DNA from: Massilia agri
GTDB taxonomy: Bacteria; Pseudomonadota; Gammaproteobacteria; Burkholderiales; Burkholderiaceae_D
Assembly: GCF_024753255.1 (NCBI RefSeq)
Contig: NZ_JANUHA010000002.1
Span: forward strand, 248,001-312,000
Length of the DNA stretch: 64,000 nucleotides
Direction: 5' to 3'
Position 1 is the stretch's first letter, and each line of letters opens with the position of its first letter. Under the pieces are notes generated by a model that saw only the letters and a list, made by a program, of their open reading frames with translations, searched no databases and was not told the origin of the DNA. Of the stretch, positions 35,092 through 44,160 are shown piece by piece. A program made the position numbers and the translations under genes.

Positions 35092-35099
35092 ATGTGCGT

Positions 35100-35711
35100 A
35101 TGAGCCCTCCCCGCCTTACCGACCTCAAGCGCGACGCCATCCTGAAAGCCGCGGCTGCCGAATTCCGTGCGAACGGTTTCGAAGCGACCAGCATGGACCG
35201 CATCGCTGCCGTTGCCGAAGTGTCGAAGCGCACGGTGTACAACCACTTCCCCAGCAAGGAAGAGCTGTTCGCGGAAACCATCGTGCAGCTGTTCCAGGCC
35301 AGCGCCGAACTGCTGGAACTCCCCTACCGCCCGGACCTGCCCTTGCGCGAGCAGCTCAGCGAACTGCTGCGCCTGAAGATGCGCACCCTCGAACAGCAGG
35401 ATTTCCTGGACCTGGCGCGGGTGGCGATTTCGGAGGCGATCCACGCGCCCGAGCGCGCGCTGCCGGTGTTCGCGCGCCTGAACCAGCGCGAAGAAGGGGT
35501 GACCGCCTGGATCCGGGCGGCCCAGGCGGATGGCAAACTGAAAGCCGGTGATCCGGTCTTCGCCGCCACCATGCTGCAGGGCCAGGTGAAGGCCTTCGCC
35601 TTCTGGCCCCAGGTGGCGATGGGCGCAGCCCCGCTGGGCCCCGAGCAGCAGGAGCCCGTGATCGAGGCGGCGGTGTCGATGTTCCTGTCCTACTTCGGCG
35701 CGGCGCAGTAA
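35100..35711 (+). CDS. TetR-family transcriptional regulator
   Basis: The 203-aa repressor has an N-terminal TetR helix-turn-helix (ILKAAAAEFRANGFEATSMDRIAAVAEVSKRTVYNHF) and an AefR-like C-terminal ligand domain. GTG at 35094 is an alternative start two codons upstream. It is divergent from the exported metallo-hydrolase, and its last 22 bp overlap the 3' end of the convergent halogenase gene. It probably represses itself and the hydrolase through the intervening palindromes. Confidence 0.88.
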   Translation: MSPPRLTDLKRDAILKAAAAEFRANGFEATSMDRIAAVAEVSKRTVYNHFPSKEELFAETIVQLFQASAELLELPYRPDLPLREQLSELLRLKMRTLEQQDFLDLARVAISEAIHAPERALPVFARLNQREEGVTAWIRAAQADGKLKAGDPVFAATMLQGQVKAFAFWPQVAMGAAPLGPEQQEPVIEAAVSMFLSYFGAAQ

Positions 35712-37204
35712 CGCTCGACGTAGGACTGGTGCGAAGGCAGGCCCGCCACGGTGCGGTCGATCTGTCCCTTGATCCCGCCGAGGAAGTGCGAAAGCTCTTC
35801 GTCCCCCATCAGGTCGGCCGTCTGGTGGTGCTGCAGCGGCATGATGCCCTGCCCCAGCATCACCTGGACCCAGGAGTTCTCGGCGAACAACTCGGTCGGG
35901 AAGCGGAACACGCGCCCGGTCTCGCGGAACAGGTCGATGCGGTGCTGCAGCGAGGCCGGCACCGGCATATTGCGCGCATCGACCCAGTAGGGCGCGTCGA
36001 TGCGGTTGTTGACCTTGTAGTGCAGGATGATGAAGTCGCGGATGTGCTCCACCTCGAGCGCGGCCTGCCGGTTGAACTCCTCGACGTCGGTCTGCATGAT
36101 GCCCTCGCTCGGGAACATCTGCATCAGGCGGATGATGCTGCGCTGGATCAGGTGGATGCTGGTCGATTCGATCGGCTCGAGGAAGCCGCTCGACAGGCCG
36201 ACCGCGACCACATTCGCCTTCCACACCTGCTTGCGCTGGCCCGGCGTGAATTTGATCACGCGCGGCTTCATCAGGGGCTCGCCGGCGATATTGCCCATCA
36301 GGGCTCCAATGGCCTGCTGCTCTTCCACGTAGCGGCTCGAAAACACGATGCCGTTGCCGACACGGTGCTGCAGCGGGATGCGCCACTGCCAGCCGAATGG
36401 GTGCGCGATCGAGCGCGTCAGCGGCACCGCGTCACCCACGGAAGTGGTCTGCAGCGCGGCCGCGCAGTCATTGAACAGCCACTGCGACCAGTCCTCGTAT
36501 TCGACGCCGAGCGCCTGGCCGATCAGGAGGCCGCGAAAGCCCGTGCAGTCGATGAACAGGTCGCCTTCGACATCAAGGCCCGAGTCCAGCGTGATCGAGC
36601 GTACGTGGCCGGTGAGTGCGCTGGTGGTCACGTCGACGATCTTGCCCTCGATGCGCTGCACGCCGAAGCGTTCGCTGAACCTGCGCAGGTAGCGCGCGTA
36701 GGCGCTCGCGTCCAGGTGGTAGGCGTAGTTCATGCCCTGGCGCGGCAGGTGGGCGAACTTGTTCTCTTGCGAGGCGCGCAGCTCCAGGCAGTAGTCGCCG
36801 TAGTCGCCCGCCAGGCCGCGCTCGCGGCCCTTGTGCCAGAAGTGCTGGAAGCCGGCGGTCCAGTGGTCGGTGCCCGTCAGGCCGAAGGAGTGGATGTAAT
36901 CCTCCTTCACATTGCGCCAGTTCTCGAAGCTGATGCCGAGCTTGAACGTCGCCTTGGTCTCGGCCATGAACTCCTGCTCGTTGATCTCCAGCAGATGATG
37001 GAAGTTCAGCAGGGTCGGGATGGTCGCTTCACCCACGCCCACGGTGCCGATCTCGTCGGATTCGATCAGCTTGATGTCGAGGCGCTTGCCCAGGATCTTC
37101 GAGATGCAGGCCGCGGCCATCCAGCCGGCCGTGCCGCCGCCCGCGATGACGACGCGGCGCACCGGCTTTCCGATGCCATTGCCCCCTTTTGCTCCGGTCT
37201 CCAT
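35690..37204 (-). CDS. Tryptophan halogenase-like flavoprotein 1
   Basis: The 504-aa FAD-dependent halogenase-family protein has the FAD motif GGGTAGWMAA, the catalytic-type Lys88 in ATFKLGISFENW, the WxWxIP motif as WQWRIP, and EPIESTSIHLI near the chloride and Glu site. All hallmark halogenase motifs are kept, so chemistry on an indole-like substrate is possible. A GGAGACAGAAT site precedes the ATG. It is in a run with cupin, SapC-like, a second halogenase-like protein and a TonB receptor, a recurring arrangement next to carbohydrate-uptake receptors. The physiological substrate is unknown. Confidence 0.85.
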   Translation of the reverse strand: METGAKGGNGIGKPVRRVVIAGGGTAGWMAAACISKILGKRLDIKLIESDEIGTVGVGEATIPTLLNFHHLLEINEQEFMAETKATFKLGISFENWRNVKEDYIHSFGLTGTDHWTAGFQHFWHKGRERGLAGDYGDYCLELRASQENKFAHLPRQGMNYAYHLDASAYARYLRRFSERFGVQRIEGKIVDVTTSALTGHVRSITLDSGLDVEGDLFIDCTGFRGLLIGQALGVEYEDWSQWLFNDCAAALQTTSVGDAVPLTRSIAHPFGWQWRIPLQHRVGNGIVFSSRYVEEQQAIGALMGNIAGEPLMKPRVIKFTPGQRKQVWKANVVAVGLSSGFLEPIESTSIHLIQRSIIRLMQMFPSEGIMQTDVEEFNRQAALEVEHIRDFIILHYKVNNRIDAPYWVDARNMPVPASLQHRIDLFRETGRVFRFPTELFAENSWVQVMLGQGIMPLQHHQTADLMGDEELSHFLGGIKGQIDRTVAGLPSHQSYVERYCAAPK

Positions 37205-37216
37205 ATTCTGTCTCCT

Positions 37217-38230
37217 TCAGCGGTTCATTCTTTTGAGTAGTTGGGCGCGGATGTTGCGCACGGCATCCTCGTCGAGCGGCGCCAGGATGCGGCGGGCGGT
37301 GGGCGGAATGTGGGCGGCGGTGTTTTCATCGGCTTCGAACACGTAGTGGCGGAACAGCTCCTGCCAGGCCTTGCGCTGCTCAAGCGGCAGGTCGCGCACC
37401 GTCATCAGGGCATGCATCAGGGCGTTGGTCGGCGTGTCCATATAGCCGGGCGACTGGCGCCACCAGTAGTTCACCAGCACATTGAAGTCTTCCAGCGCCT
37501 CGATGTGGTGCCACCACATGCTGGGGATGAAGAGCGCATCCCCCGCCTCCAGCTCGGCGGCCTGGGCATGCGCCATCGCGGTGGCGAAGCGCGGGAAGCG
37601 TTCGGGGTCGGGCGCGTGGAAGTCGACCAGGCTGATGGCCTGGCCGGCCGGTGTGAAGTCCAGGGGCCCGATGTAGAGATTCCCGACCTGCTGCGGCGGG
37701 AACAGCGTGAAGCGGCGGCGCCCGGCGACCACGCAGGCCAGGTTGTCCGGCAGGTCGTAGTGGGCCGCGATACGGGTGCGATTGCCGATCCAGATCGATC
37801 CCAGCGCGTCACGTCCACCCAGGTCGACGACGTTCTCGTCGTGGAAGCCCGGCAGGCAGGTGTCGATCGTGGTGGAGCCGACATAGATCGCCGGCTGGAC
37901 CTCCTTGCCGCGGTAGCGCTCGAGCTCGAGCAGCACCTTGTCGAGCCTTACCTGCACCGGGGCGAAGTTGAAGCCGCTGAGGTCTTCGTTATAGAAGAAG
38001 CGGCCCGCGATCTCGGGCGCGCCCAGCATGGCGGCGACGGTGGCGCCGCGATAGAAGCGGCGCAGGTAGGTGTCCGCCTCCGCACCGGAGCGGCGCGCGG
38101 CCGCCACCATCGGCCAGCTTCCGACCAGGCCGCGCAGCAGCAGCGGTTCGGTCGACTCCAGGATCTCGGGGCCGAGATCGCGCGGCGTGAGGCCGGCGAT
38201 CTCGCGGATCGGTTCAGCCGCGGGCAGCAT
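37217..38230 (-). CDS. JmjC-like cupin domain protein (cupin_8)
   Basis: The 337-aa protein has the cupin_8/JmjC fold with putative iron ligands in AAHYDLPDN (His and Asp) and a distal His in WWHHIEAL. The family includes Fe(II)/2-oxoglutarate hydroxylases of protein side chains. Its start overlaps the SapC-like gene by 17 bp and it ends 12 bp before halogenase 1, so the three are coupled. The target is unknown; a neighbouring protein or the receptor is a possible substrate. Confidence 0.8.
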   Translation of the reverse strand: MLPAAEPIREIAGLTPRDLGPEILESTEPLLLRGLVGSWPMVAAARRSGAEADTYLRRFYRGATVAAMLGAPEIAGRFFYNEDLSGFNFAPVQVRLDKVLLELERYRGKEVQPAIYVGSTTIDTCLPGFHDENVVDLGGRDALGSIWIGNRTRIAAHYDLPDNLACVVAGRRRFTLFPPQQVGNLYIGPLDFTPAGQAISLVDFHAPDPERFPRFATAMAHAQAAELEAGDALFIPSMWWHHIEALEDFNVLVNYWWRQSPGYMDTPTNALMHALMTVRDLPLEQRKAWQELFRHYVFEADENTAAHIPPTARRILAPLDEDAVRNIRAQLLKRMNR

Positions 38231-38933
38231 AAGGTGCGATCTTGCGATTCTTGCGGTCGATGAGGGCGCGGAAGTTCGACAGCGAGGCGATCTGGAAGTA
38301 GATCGCGGCCAGGTAGCCGGCCTTGTGCAGGCGGTCGAGGGTCACGGCATCCAGGGCCGCCAGGCGCTCCTCGTTGATCGTGTAGAAGCCGCCGAAGCGG
38401 TGCTGCGAACCGTCGTCGAGCGTGATGTCGAGCGAGAAGCCTTCCAGCAGCTCGTTCGTGAGCAGGGCTTCGATGAAGCCGGCATTGGTCTGCATGCCCT
38501 CGTGGATGGCGAGCAGCATCGAGTTGATGTTCTCGAGGTAGGGCGTGCTGCCCCCGTGAGGCAGGAACACGGCCTCGCCCTCGAGCTTGCTGACGCGCGG
38601 GCTGTCGAGGTCCACGTGGATCATGAGTTCCTCGCCATGCTGGCCGATCAGGAAAGGCAGGCGGCTCACCAGGAGCGGAACCGTGGCGGCATCCCAGTCC
38701 TGCCCTTCCAGGAACAGGTTCTCGTCGCTCTCGAAGCCGAACAGGGCGATCGGCTCGTAGGCCTGGCTTGCGTCGTCCTTGCGGAAGATGATCGGATAGT
38801 GCGCCTGTAACTGGCGGAACTCGGCCGGGAAGGTCTGGACGAAGGCGCGGTTGTCGCCCAGGTCGGCCCCGTGGCGGGTGATCACGCGCAGGTCCTTGTG
38901 ATCGATGTTATTCAGCAGTACCGGGTTGGCCAT
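38214..38933 (-). CDS. SapC-like family protein
   Basis: The 239-aa protein belongs to the SapC family, named from a Campylobacter S-layer locus but widespread beside TonB receptors. Landmarks are FPAEFRQLQAHYPIIFRKD, the FGFESDENLFL segment and GGFYTINEERLAAL. There is no signal peptide or catalytic motif. The ATG at 38933 gives the family N-terminus; a longer frame runs into the second halogenase gene. It overlaps the cupin gene by 17 bp. Function is not established. Confidence 0.82.
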   Translation of the reverse strand: MANPVLLNNIDHKDLRVITRHGADLGDNRAFVQTFPAEFRQLQAHYPIIFRKDDASQAYEPIALFGFESDENLFLEGQDWDAATVPLLVSRLPFLIGQHGEELMIHVDLDSPRVSKLEGEAVFLPHGGSTPYLENINSMLLAIHEGMQTNAGFIEALLTNELLEGFSLDITLDDGSQHRFGGFYTINEERLAALDAVTLDRLHKAGYLAAIYFQIASLSNFRALIDRKNRKIAPYAARG

Positions 38934-38970
38934 GGTGGTGTCTCTTTGGTCGTTGTTATGTGATGGTGGT

Positions 38971-40557
38971 CTAGTGGCGGGGCAGGCCGTGGCGCACGAT
39001 GTGCGCGATGAGCGCCCGATTGTCGGGCAGCGCCGGCAGCATGCGGCGGGTAAGGTCGTGCGCCTGCTGGAAGAAGGCCTCCGCGCTGGCCGCATCGGGT
39101 TCGCCCGGACGTACGCGCCGCGCCAGGCCGGGCTCGGGCCGGAAGCCCATGCCGTACAGGATGTACTGGTAGCTCGCCGCCGGGAACACTTCCATGAAGC
39201 GGCCGAAGTCCTGGCGCGAGGGCGGACGGTGGGCCCACAGCGCCAGCAGGTCGGCCAGGCGGCCGGGAATGGTTTCCCTGCTGCGGTTGTCGCGCCAGTA
39301 GCCATACGGGTCGGCCGCGCCCTCGCGGCGGCTCAGCATGTAGTGCAGCTTGAGGAAATCGATCACCCGCTCCCAGCGGTAGCTGAAGGTCGCGTTGAAG
39401 CGTTCGGCGCAGATGTCCATCTGCGCGCGCGTCACCGGCATCTCCTCGAGCAGCATGGTGCTTGATAATTCGACCATGGCCAGGGCCGAGGCTTCCAGCG
39501 GTTCGATGAAGCCGCTGGACAGGCCGATGGCCACGCAGTTGCGGTGCCAGAAGCGTTCGCGGTAGCCGGGTTCGAAGGTCAGCTTGCGCGGCGCGATGTC
39601 TTCGGGGCCGCCAGTGGCGCGCACGTAGTCGCGCAGCGCCTGTTCGGCCTGTTCGTCGCTGGTGTGGGCGCTGGAATACACATGGCCGATGCCGCGCCGC
39701 GTCGGCAGGCCGATGTCCCAGATCCAGCCGGCGTGCTGCGCGGTGGAGGTGGTCTGGGAGGCGATCGGGTCGTCCTCCTTTGCGTACGGCACCTGCACGG
39801 CCAGCGCCCTGTCGTTGAACAGCACCCCGCGCTGCGGGATGAAGGGCACGCCGTAGTGCTTCCCGAGCAGCAGCGACTGCATGCCGGTGCAGTCGACGAA
39901 CAGATCGCCTTCGAGGTCGCCATGCGCGCGGGTGTGCAGGGCGGCGATGTCGCCGCATCTCTCCCCGCCTTCGTGGGAGCGGATGCCAATGACGTGGTCG
40001 GGCACGTAGTGCACGCCGAGCTTCTCCAGGCAGTGCTTTTTCAGGAACAGGCCGAACTTGCCCGCATCCAGGTGGTAGCCGTAGTTGGCCACGGCGGCGA
40101 ATTCCGGCGTCTGCGCCTGCTTCGGCGCGCGCCCGTGCAGGCACAAATGCGGCTGGTAGCTCGCCAGGCCGGCGAAGGGAAGATCGCAGTGACCTTCGAG
40201 CCAGCGTCCCGCCAGGTCGGCGTCGCCCCATCCATGGGGCAGCGCGAAGGGGTGGAAGTAGTGATCGTGCTCGCCGCCGGTGACCCAGCGGTCGAAGCGC
40301 GAACCCTGCTTGAAGGCGGCGTCGCACTCGCGGAAGAAGCTTGCTTCGGACAGGCCGGCCGCGCGCAGCGTGTCACGCATGGTCGGCCAGGTGCCCTCGC
40401 CGACGCCGATGATGGGAACATCCGGCGACTCGATCAGCGTGATGCGCAGGCCGCCCTCTTCGGCAGGTTGCAGGCCGGACGCGAGAACGGCGGCCGTCAG
40501 CCAGCCGGCGGAGCCGCCGCCGACGATGACGACGTGCCTGATGGTGGTGCTCACCAT
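38971..40557 (-). CDS. Tryptophan halogenase-like flavoprotein 2
   Basis: The 528-aa protein has the FAD motif GGGSAGWLTAA and a Lys83 in AAFKQGSRFDRW. The WxWxIP signature reads WIWDIG, so the proline is replaced. The EPLEASAL segment also departs from the usual EPLES. It may have shifted substrate or lost halogenation. ATG at 40557 follows GGAAC; an upstream TTG is rejected. It lies between the TonB receptor and the SapC-like gene on the same strand. Confidence 0.82.
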   Translation of the reverse strand: MVSTTIRHVVIVGGGSAGWLTAAVLASGLQPAEEGGLRITLIESPDVPIIGVGEGTWPTMRDTLRAAGLSEASFFRECDAAFKQGSRFDRWVTGGEHDHYFHPFALPHGWGDADLAGRWLEGHCDLPFAGLASYQPHLCLHGRAPKQAQTPEFAAVANYGYHLDAGKFGLFLKKHCLEKLGVHYVPDHVIGIRSHEGGERCGDIAALHTRAHGDLEGDLFVDCTGMQSLLLGKHYGVPFIPQRGVLFNDRALAVQVPYAKEDDPIASQTTSTAQHAGWIWDIGLPTRRGIGHVYSSAHTSDEQAEQALRDYVRATGGPEDIAPRKLTFEPGYRERFWHRNCVAIGLSSGFIEPLEASALAMVELSSTMLLEEMPVTRAQMDICAERFNATFSYRWERVIDFLKLHYMLSRREGAADPYGYWRDNRSRETIPGRLADLLALWAHRPPSRQDFGRFMEVFPAASYQYILYGMGFRPEPGLARRVRPGEPDAASAEAFFQQAHDLTRRMLPALPDNRALIAHIVRHGLPRH

Positions 40558-40666
40558 GGTGGGTTCCAATAAAACGAATGCCGGGCAAGTCTAACCTGAA
40601 AAAGCCACGGTTGGGCCGCGGCTTTTCCAGGCGCCGGTGCTGCCCGCTCGCGCGGGCAGTGGCGGG

Positions 40667-43600
40667 TCAGAACTTGTAGCGGGCTGCCAGCATGTAACGC
40701 GGACCCGATTGCTCCACGTAGAGCAGGTTACGCTCGGTACGGCCGTGGATGCGCTTGATCTCGTCGGTCAGGTTGATGCCCTCGAGCTGGATACTCAGGT
40801 TCTTGTTGACGTTGTAGCCGATGCTCAGGTCCAGCTGTCCGTAGGCCTCGACATAGTTCGGGTTCGGGCCCGAGCCGTCGAAGGTCGAGGACAGGAACTT
40901 GTCGCGCCAGTTGTAGGCCGCACGCACATTCCACTTCTCGTTCTCGAAGATACCCACCAGGTTGGCCGAGTCGCTCAGGCCGACCAGCGCGAACTGCTCG
41001 CCGATGCTGGCATTGTTGTACTTCAGCCCCGAGTTCACGTAGGTGTAGTTCGCCGAGATACCGAAGCCGGTCGCGCCGAACATGTGCTGCACGTTGAACT
41101 CGAGGCCGCGCAGGCGCGCCGCTTTCTGGTTCGAGTAGCTGGTGATCCGGAAATTCGCGATCGGATCGTTCGGCTGGCCGACGATGGAACCGGTCGCATT
41201 GCCGTTGACGTCATCCGCTCCGCGCGTCACGCCCGGCTGGCCGTTGAAGTTACGCAGGATGTAGTTGCGGATGCAGGTCGTGTCGGCGGTGGTGCAGCCG
41301 GCGCCGATCGCCGCGTTCCAGTAGGCGCCGCCGACCGGGGTACGCAGGGCGAACGGTTGCGCGGTCTCCTGCGACTGGCCTGCGTAGTTCTCCAGGCTCT
41401 TGCGGAAGTGGCCGATCGAGACGAAGCTCGACTTGTTGTAGTACCACTCCCAGGCCAGGTCGATGTTCTTCGACTTGACCGGCAGCAGGCCCGGGTTGCC
41501 CTGGCGTCCGTTGCCGCCTTCGATACGGCCTTGCGGTTCGAGCACCTGGCCGCCGGTCAGCTGGTCATAGCGCGCGCGGCCGATGGTTTCGCCGTAGCTG
41601 AAACGGCCCTTCATGTCCGGACGCAGGTCGACGTCGGCATCGAAGCTCGGCAGCCAGTGGTGGTACTTGCCGCCCAGGGTGGTGAAGTTCGGTGCGCCAA
41701 AGCCCACCGCGAACTCGTTCTGCGAAGCCCAGGTATAGGAGGTGGCGATCGGCACCAGCGCGGTCGAGGTGACGTCGGTCTTCTCGTAGCGCGCGCCGAT
41801 CGAGGTGTGCACCGGCAGCGCCAGGTCCCAGTCGGTGTTGAACTGCAGGTACAGGCTCTTCGACTTTTCGCGGGTGCGCTGGTCGGTGGTGTAGTCGTTG
41901 CGCGGCAGGTACAGATGCGGCAGGCCGGTGACCTTGGCGGCCAGTTCGCGCAGCGCGGCGAAGTCGAAGGTGTAGAAGGTATTGAACAGGGCCGGGTTGT
42001 CGCTGCCGTCGATATTGTCGAAGTACTGGCGCAGGCTCTCCTGGTGGAACATGCTGGCCGGGTAGTCCGACGCCTTGGTCGCGCCGCCCCAGACGTCGTC
42101 ACGCTGCTGGACCGAGAAGGCCGAACGGTTCTTCACGTCGGTCGTGGCCACGCCGAACTTGAGCTCGGACGCTTCCAGCAGCTTCCAGCTGCCGTGGACC
42201 TGCACCTGCGAGATCTCGCTCTTGACGTAGCCGTTCTCGAACACCGAACCGGTTACCTGCTGCGGTGCGCGGGTGAAGTCGGCGCCCTGGATGCTCATGA
42301 CCGGGAAATCCTTCGAGAAGTCCACGGTGGTGGTGCCGCGGCTGAAGCTGGCGGTGCCCAGGGTGTTGCCGGAGCCGAAGGGGCTGTCCGGCACCGATTC
42401 GGCGGTCGAGCGGTGGGCATCGAGCTCGAGGCGCACGTCGCTGTTGACGCGCCATGCGGTGTTGAAGCCGAGCGACTTGTTCTGGGTCTTGGTCGCGAAG
42501 TCGGCGCCGCCCATCGCGATGTCGCTGGTGGCCGGATTGATGATTTCGCCGTAGGACAGCGGGCCGGCGATCGGGCCGTCGGTCCAGCTGCTGGTGGACG
42601 CGCCGAAGTTGAACCAGGCCGAGAGGTCCTGGCGGCGGGTCTGGATCTTGTTTTCCGAGAAGGTGTAGTCGAGGGTCGTGGTCAGCGCCTTGCTCGGGGC
42701 GTACTGGAACACCAGCTGGCCGTTGGTACGCTGGCGCTGGATGCCGCTCATGTTGTAGTTCAGGTTCTGCGGCACCTGGTAGATGTCGCCAGGTTTCGGA
42801 CGGTTGGTGATGTTCTCCGAGCCGGGGGTGCCAGGCTGGGCGATGGTGCCCCAGTTGTTCTCGTCGCCGCGGAACGGGCCCTTCCAGCCGCCCGGGACAC
42901 CGGCCTGGTTGTAGCCGAGGTTGCGCTCCTGGTAGCTGCCCGAGATGCCGATACCGAATTTGCCGTCGGCGAAGGTGTTGCTGTAGATGCCCGAGATTTC
43001 AGGAGTGACCTTGTCGTCCGGAGTGATGTCTGCCGGCAGGTTCTCGGCCGACCTGTCGTACACACCCTTGACGCCGATGCTGGCCTGCAGGCCGGGACGC
43101 GAGAGCGGACGCGCGGTCAGCACGTTGATGGTGGCGCCGATGCCGCCGGTCGGGGTCTCGGCGCGCGCCGATTTGTAGACCTGCAGCTGCGAGATCGCTT
43201 CCGAGGCGATGTTGGCGAAATCGTAGGCGCGGCCCGGGCGGTCGCCCAGGCTCGAGGTCGGCATCTGGCGGCCGTTCAGCAGCACCAGGTTGAAGTCGGG
43301 GCCGACGCCGCGCACGGTGACCTTCGAGCCTTCGCCGATGGTGCGGTCGATCGAGACGCCGCTGATACGCTGCAGCGATTCGGCCAGGTTGGTATCCGGG
43401 AATTTACCGATGTCTTCGGCGACGATGCCGTCGACGAAGCCCTGCGCATTGCGCTTGAGGTTCATCGACGATTCGAGACTGGCGCGCAGGCCGGTGACGA
43501 CGACGGTCTGGACGCCGGCAGGCGACGATGGCGAGGTCGCCTCTTCCTTGGCCGGGTCGGTGGTGGCGGCCGCGCCCGGGGTCGAGGCGACCTCCTGGGC

Positions 43601-43678
43601 GTAAGCCGGCATGAACGCCGCGCACGCGCTGGCTACTGCCAGGCTCATCAATGTCTGTTTCGCCTTCGGGTAATACAT
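40667..43678 (-). CDS. TonB-dependent outer-membrane receptor, probable glucan oligosaccharide uptake
   Basis: The 1003-aa receptor has a signal peptide (about 1-27, ending AYAQ). A plug domain follows, with ESLQRISGVSIDR, VRGVGPDFNLVLLNGRQMP and GGIGATINVLTARPL. The large beta-barrel ends in the aromatic terminus MLAARYKF. It is of the Caulobacter/Xanthomonas carbohydrate-receptor type. CAGGAGAGC precedes the ATG at 43678. A LacI-type operator and promoter lie over 300 bp upstream, matching the operators of the ABC and glucosidase genes. Beta-glucan oligomers are the likely ligand, by context. Confidence 0.92.
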   Translation of the reverse strand: MYYPKAKQTLMSLAVASACAAFMPAYAQEVASTPGAAATTDPAKEEATSPSSPAGVQTVVVTGLRASLESSMNLKRNAQGFVDGIVAEDIGKFPDTNLAESLQRISGVSIDRTIGEGSKVTVRGVGPDFNLVLLNGRQMPTSSLGDRPGRAYDFANIASEAISQLQVYKSARAETPTGGIGATINVLTARPLSRPGLQASIGVKGVYDRSAENLPADITPDDKVTPEISGIYSNTFADGKFGIGISGSYQERNLGYNQAGVPGGWKGPFRGDENNWGTIAQPGTPGSENITNRPKPGDIYQVPQNLNYNMSGIQRQRTNGQLVFQYAPSKALTTTLDYTFSENKIQTRRQDLSAWFNFGASTSSWTDGPIAGPLSYGEIINPATSDIAMGGADFATKTQNKSLGFNTAWRVNSDVRLELDAHRSTAESVPDSPFGSGNTLGTASFSRGTTTVDFSKDFPVMSIQGADFTRAPQQVTGSVFENGYVKSEISQVQVHGSWKLLEASELKFGVATTDVKNRSAFSVQQRDDVWGGATKASDYPASMFHQESLRQYFDNIDGSDNPALFNTFYTFDFAALRELAAKVTGLPHLYLPRNDYTTDQRTREKSKSLYLQFNTDWDLALPVHTSIGARYEKTDVTSTALVPIATSYTWASQNEFAVGFGAPNFTTLGGKYHHWLPSFDADVDLRPDMKGRFSYGETIGRARYDQLTGGQVLEPQGRIEGGNGRQGNPGLLPVKSKNIDLAWEWYYNKSSFVSIGHFRKSLENYAGQSQETAQPFALRTPVGGAYWNAAIGAGCTTADTTCIRNYILRNFNGQPGVTRGADDVNGNATGSIVGQPNDPIANFRITSYSNQKAARLRGLEFNVQHMFGATGFGISANYTYVNSGLKYNNASIGEQFALVGLSDSANLVGIFENEKWNVRAAYNWRDKFLSSTFDGSGPNPNYVEAYGQLDLSIGYNVNKNLSIQLEGINLTDEIKRIHGRTERNLLYVEQSGPRYMLAARYKF

Positions 43679-43994
43679 GGTGCTCTCCTGTTTTTTTAAG
43701 TTTTTAACCGTCACCCATCCAACGGTGTCTCCACTACTTTGCCGGCTCCCATGGCTGCACGCTGCCGGCGGTCATGCTGTTCCAGCTCTCGTTTCGCTGT
43801 CACTCCCTAGCCTGGGCACCTCCTCGCCTCGCGGTCCGGCACGGGCGCTCCCCTTGCCGCCAGGCGGCGCAGCGAGGACATGCGGCCGGGGCCGATGTCC
43901 TCGCTGTCGGGATTGCTTCAGAAGCTGGCGCCTTGCGCTCGTTCATCATTCTTTGTCCGGTATGCAGTTGTTGTTCAGCAATCCGTCTGTTACG
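43679..43994 (-). other. Long 5' leader of the TonB receptor gene
   Basis: If transcription starts about 7 bp beyond the -10 at 44023-44028, the receptor mRNA has a leader of roughly 340 nt. I see a short A/T-rich stretch near the start codon but no recognised riboswitch or leader peptide with confidence. Confidence 0.35.
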
Positions 43995-44051
43995 TGGAAA
44001 CGTTTCCATCTCACTTGTCTGAATATTAGGGTTAGCAAAAAAAATTGTCAA
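43995..44051 (-). promoter_or_regulatory. Promoter and LacI-type operator of the TonB receptor gene
   Basis: On the minus strand TTGACA (44046-44051) and TAATAT (44023-44028) are spaced 17 bp apart. The perfect palindrome TGGAAACGTTTCCA (43995-44008) follows at nearly the same phase as in the two plus-strand promoters of the regulon. Confidence 0.75.
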
Positions 44052-44160
44052 CGGAATATTCCATACGGATCGGAGGCGAAATGCGGCTGATTTGCAACAC
44101 CCTCCGGGCCACCCCGCGAAATGCAGGCATCTGCGCCCATGTGCGCCGAACGCACTGGCA

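Noticed and set aside
40637..43699. Open frame of about 1020 codons antisense to the TonB receptor
   Set aside because: It mirrors the receptor gene in GC-rich DNA, has low-complexity Val/Arg/Asp-rich sequence without domains, and the receptor itself is certain.
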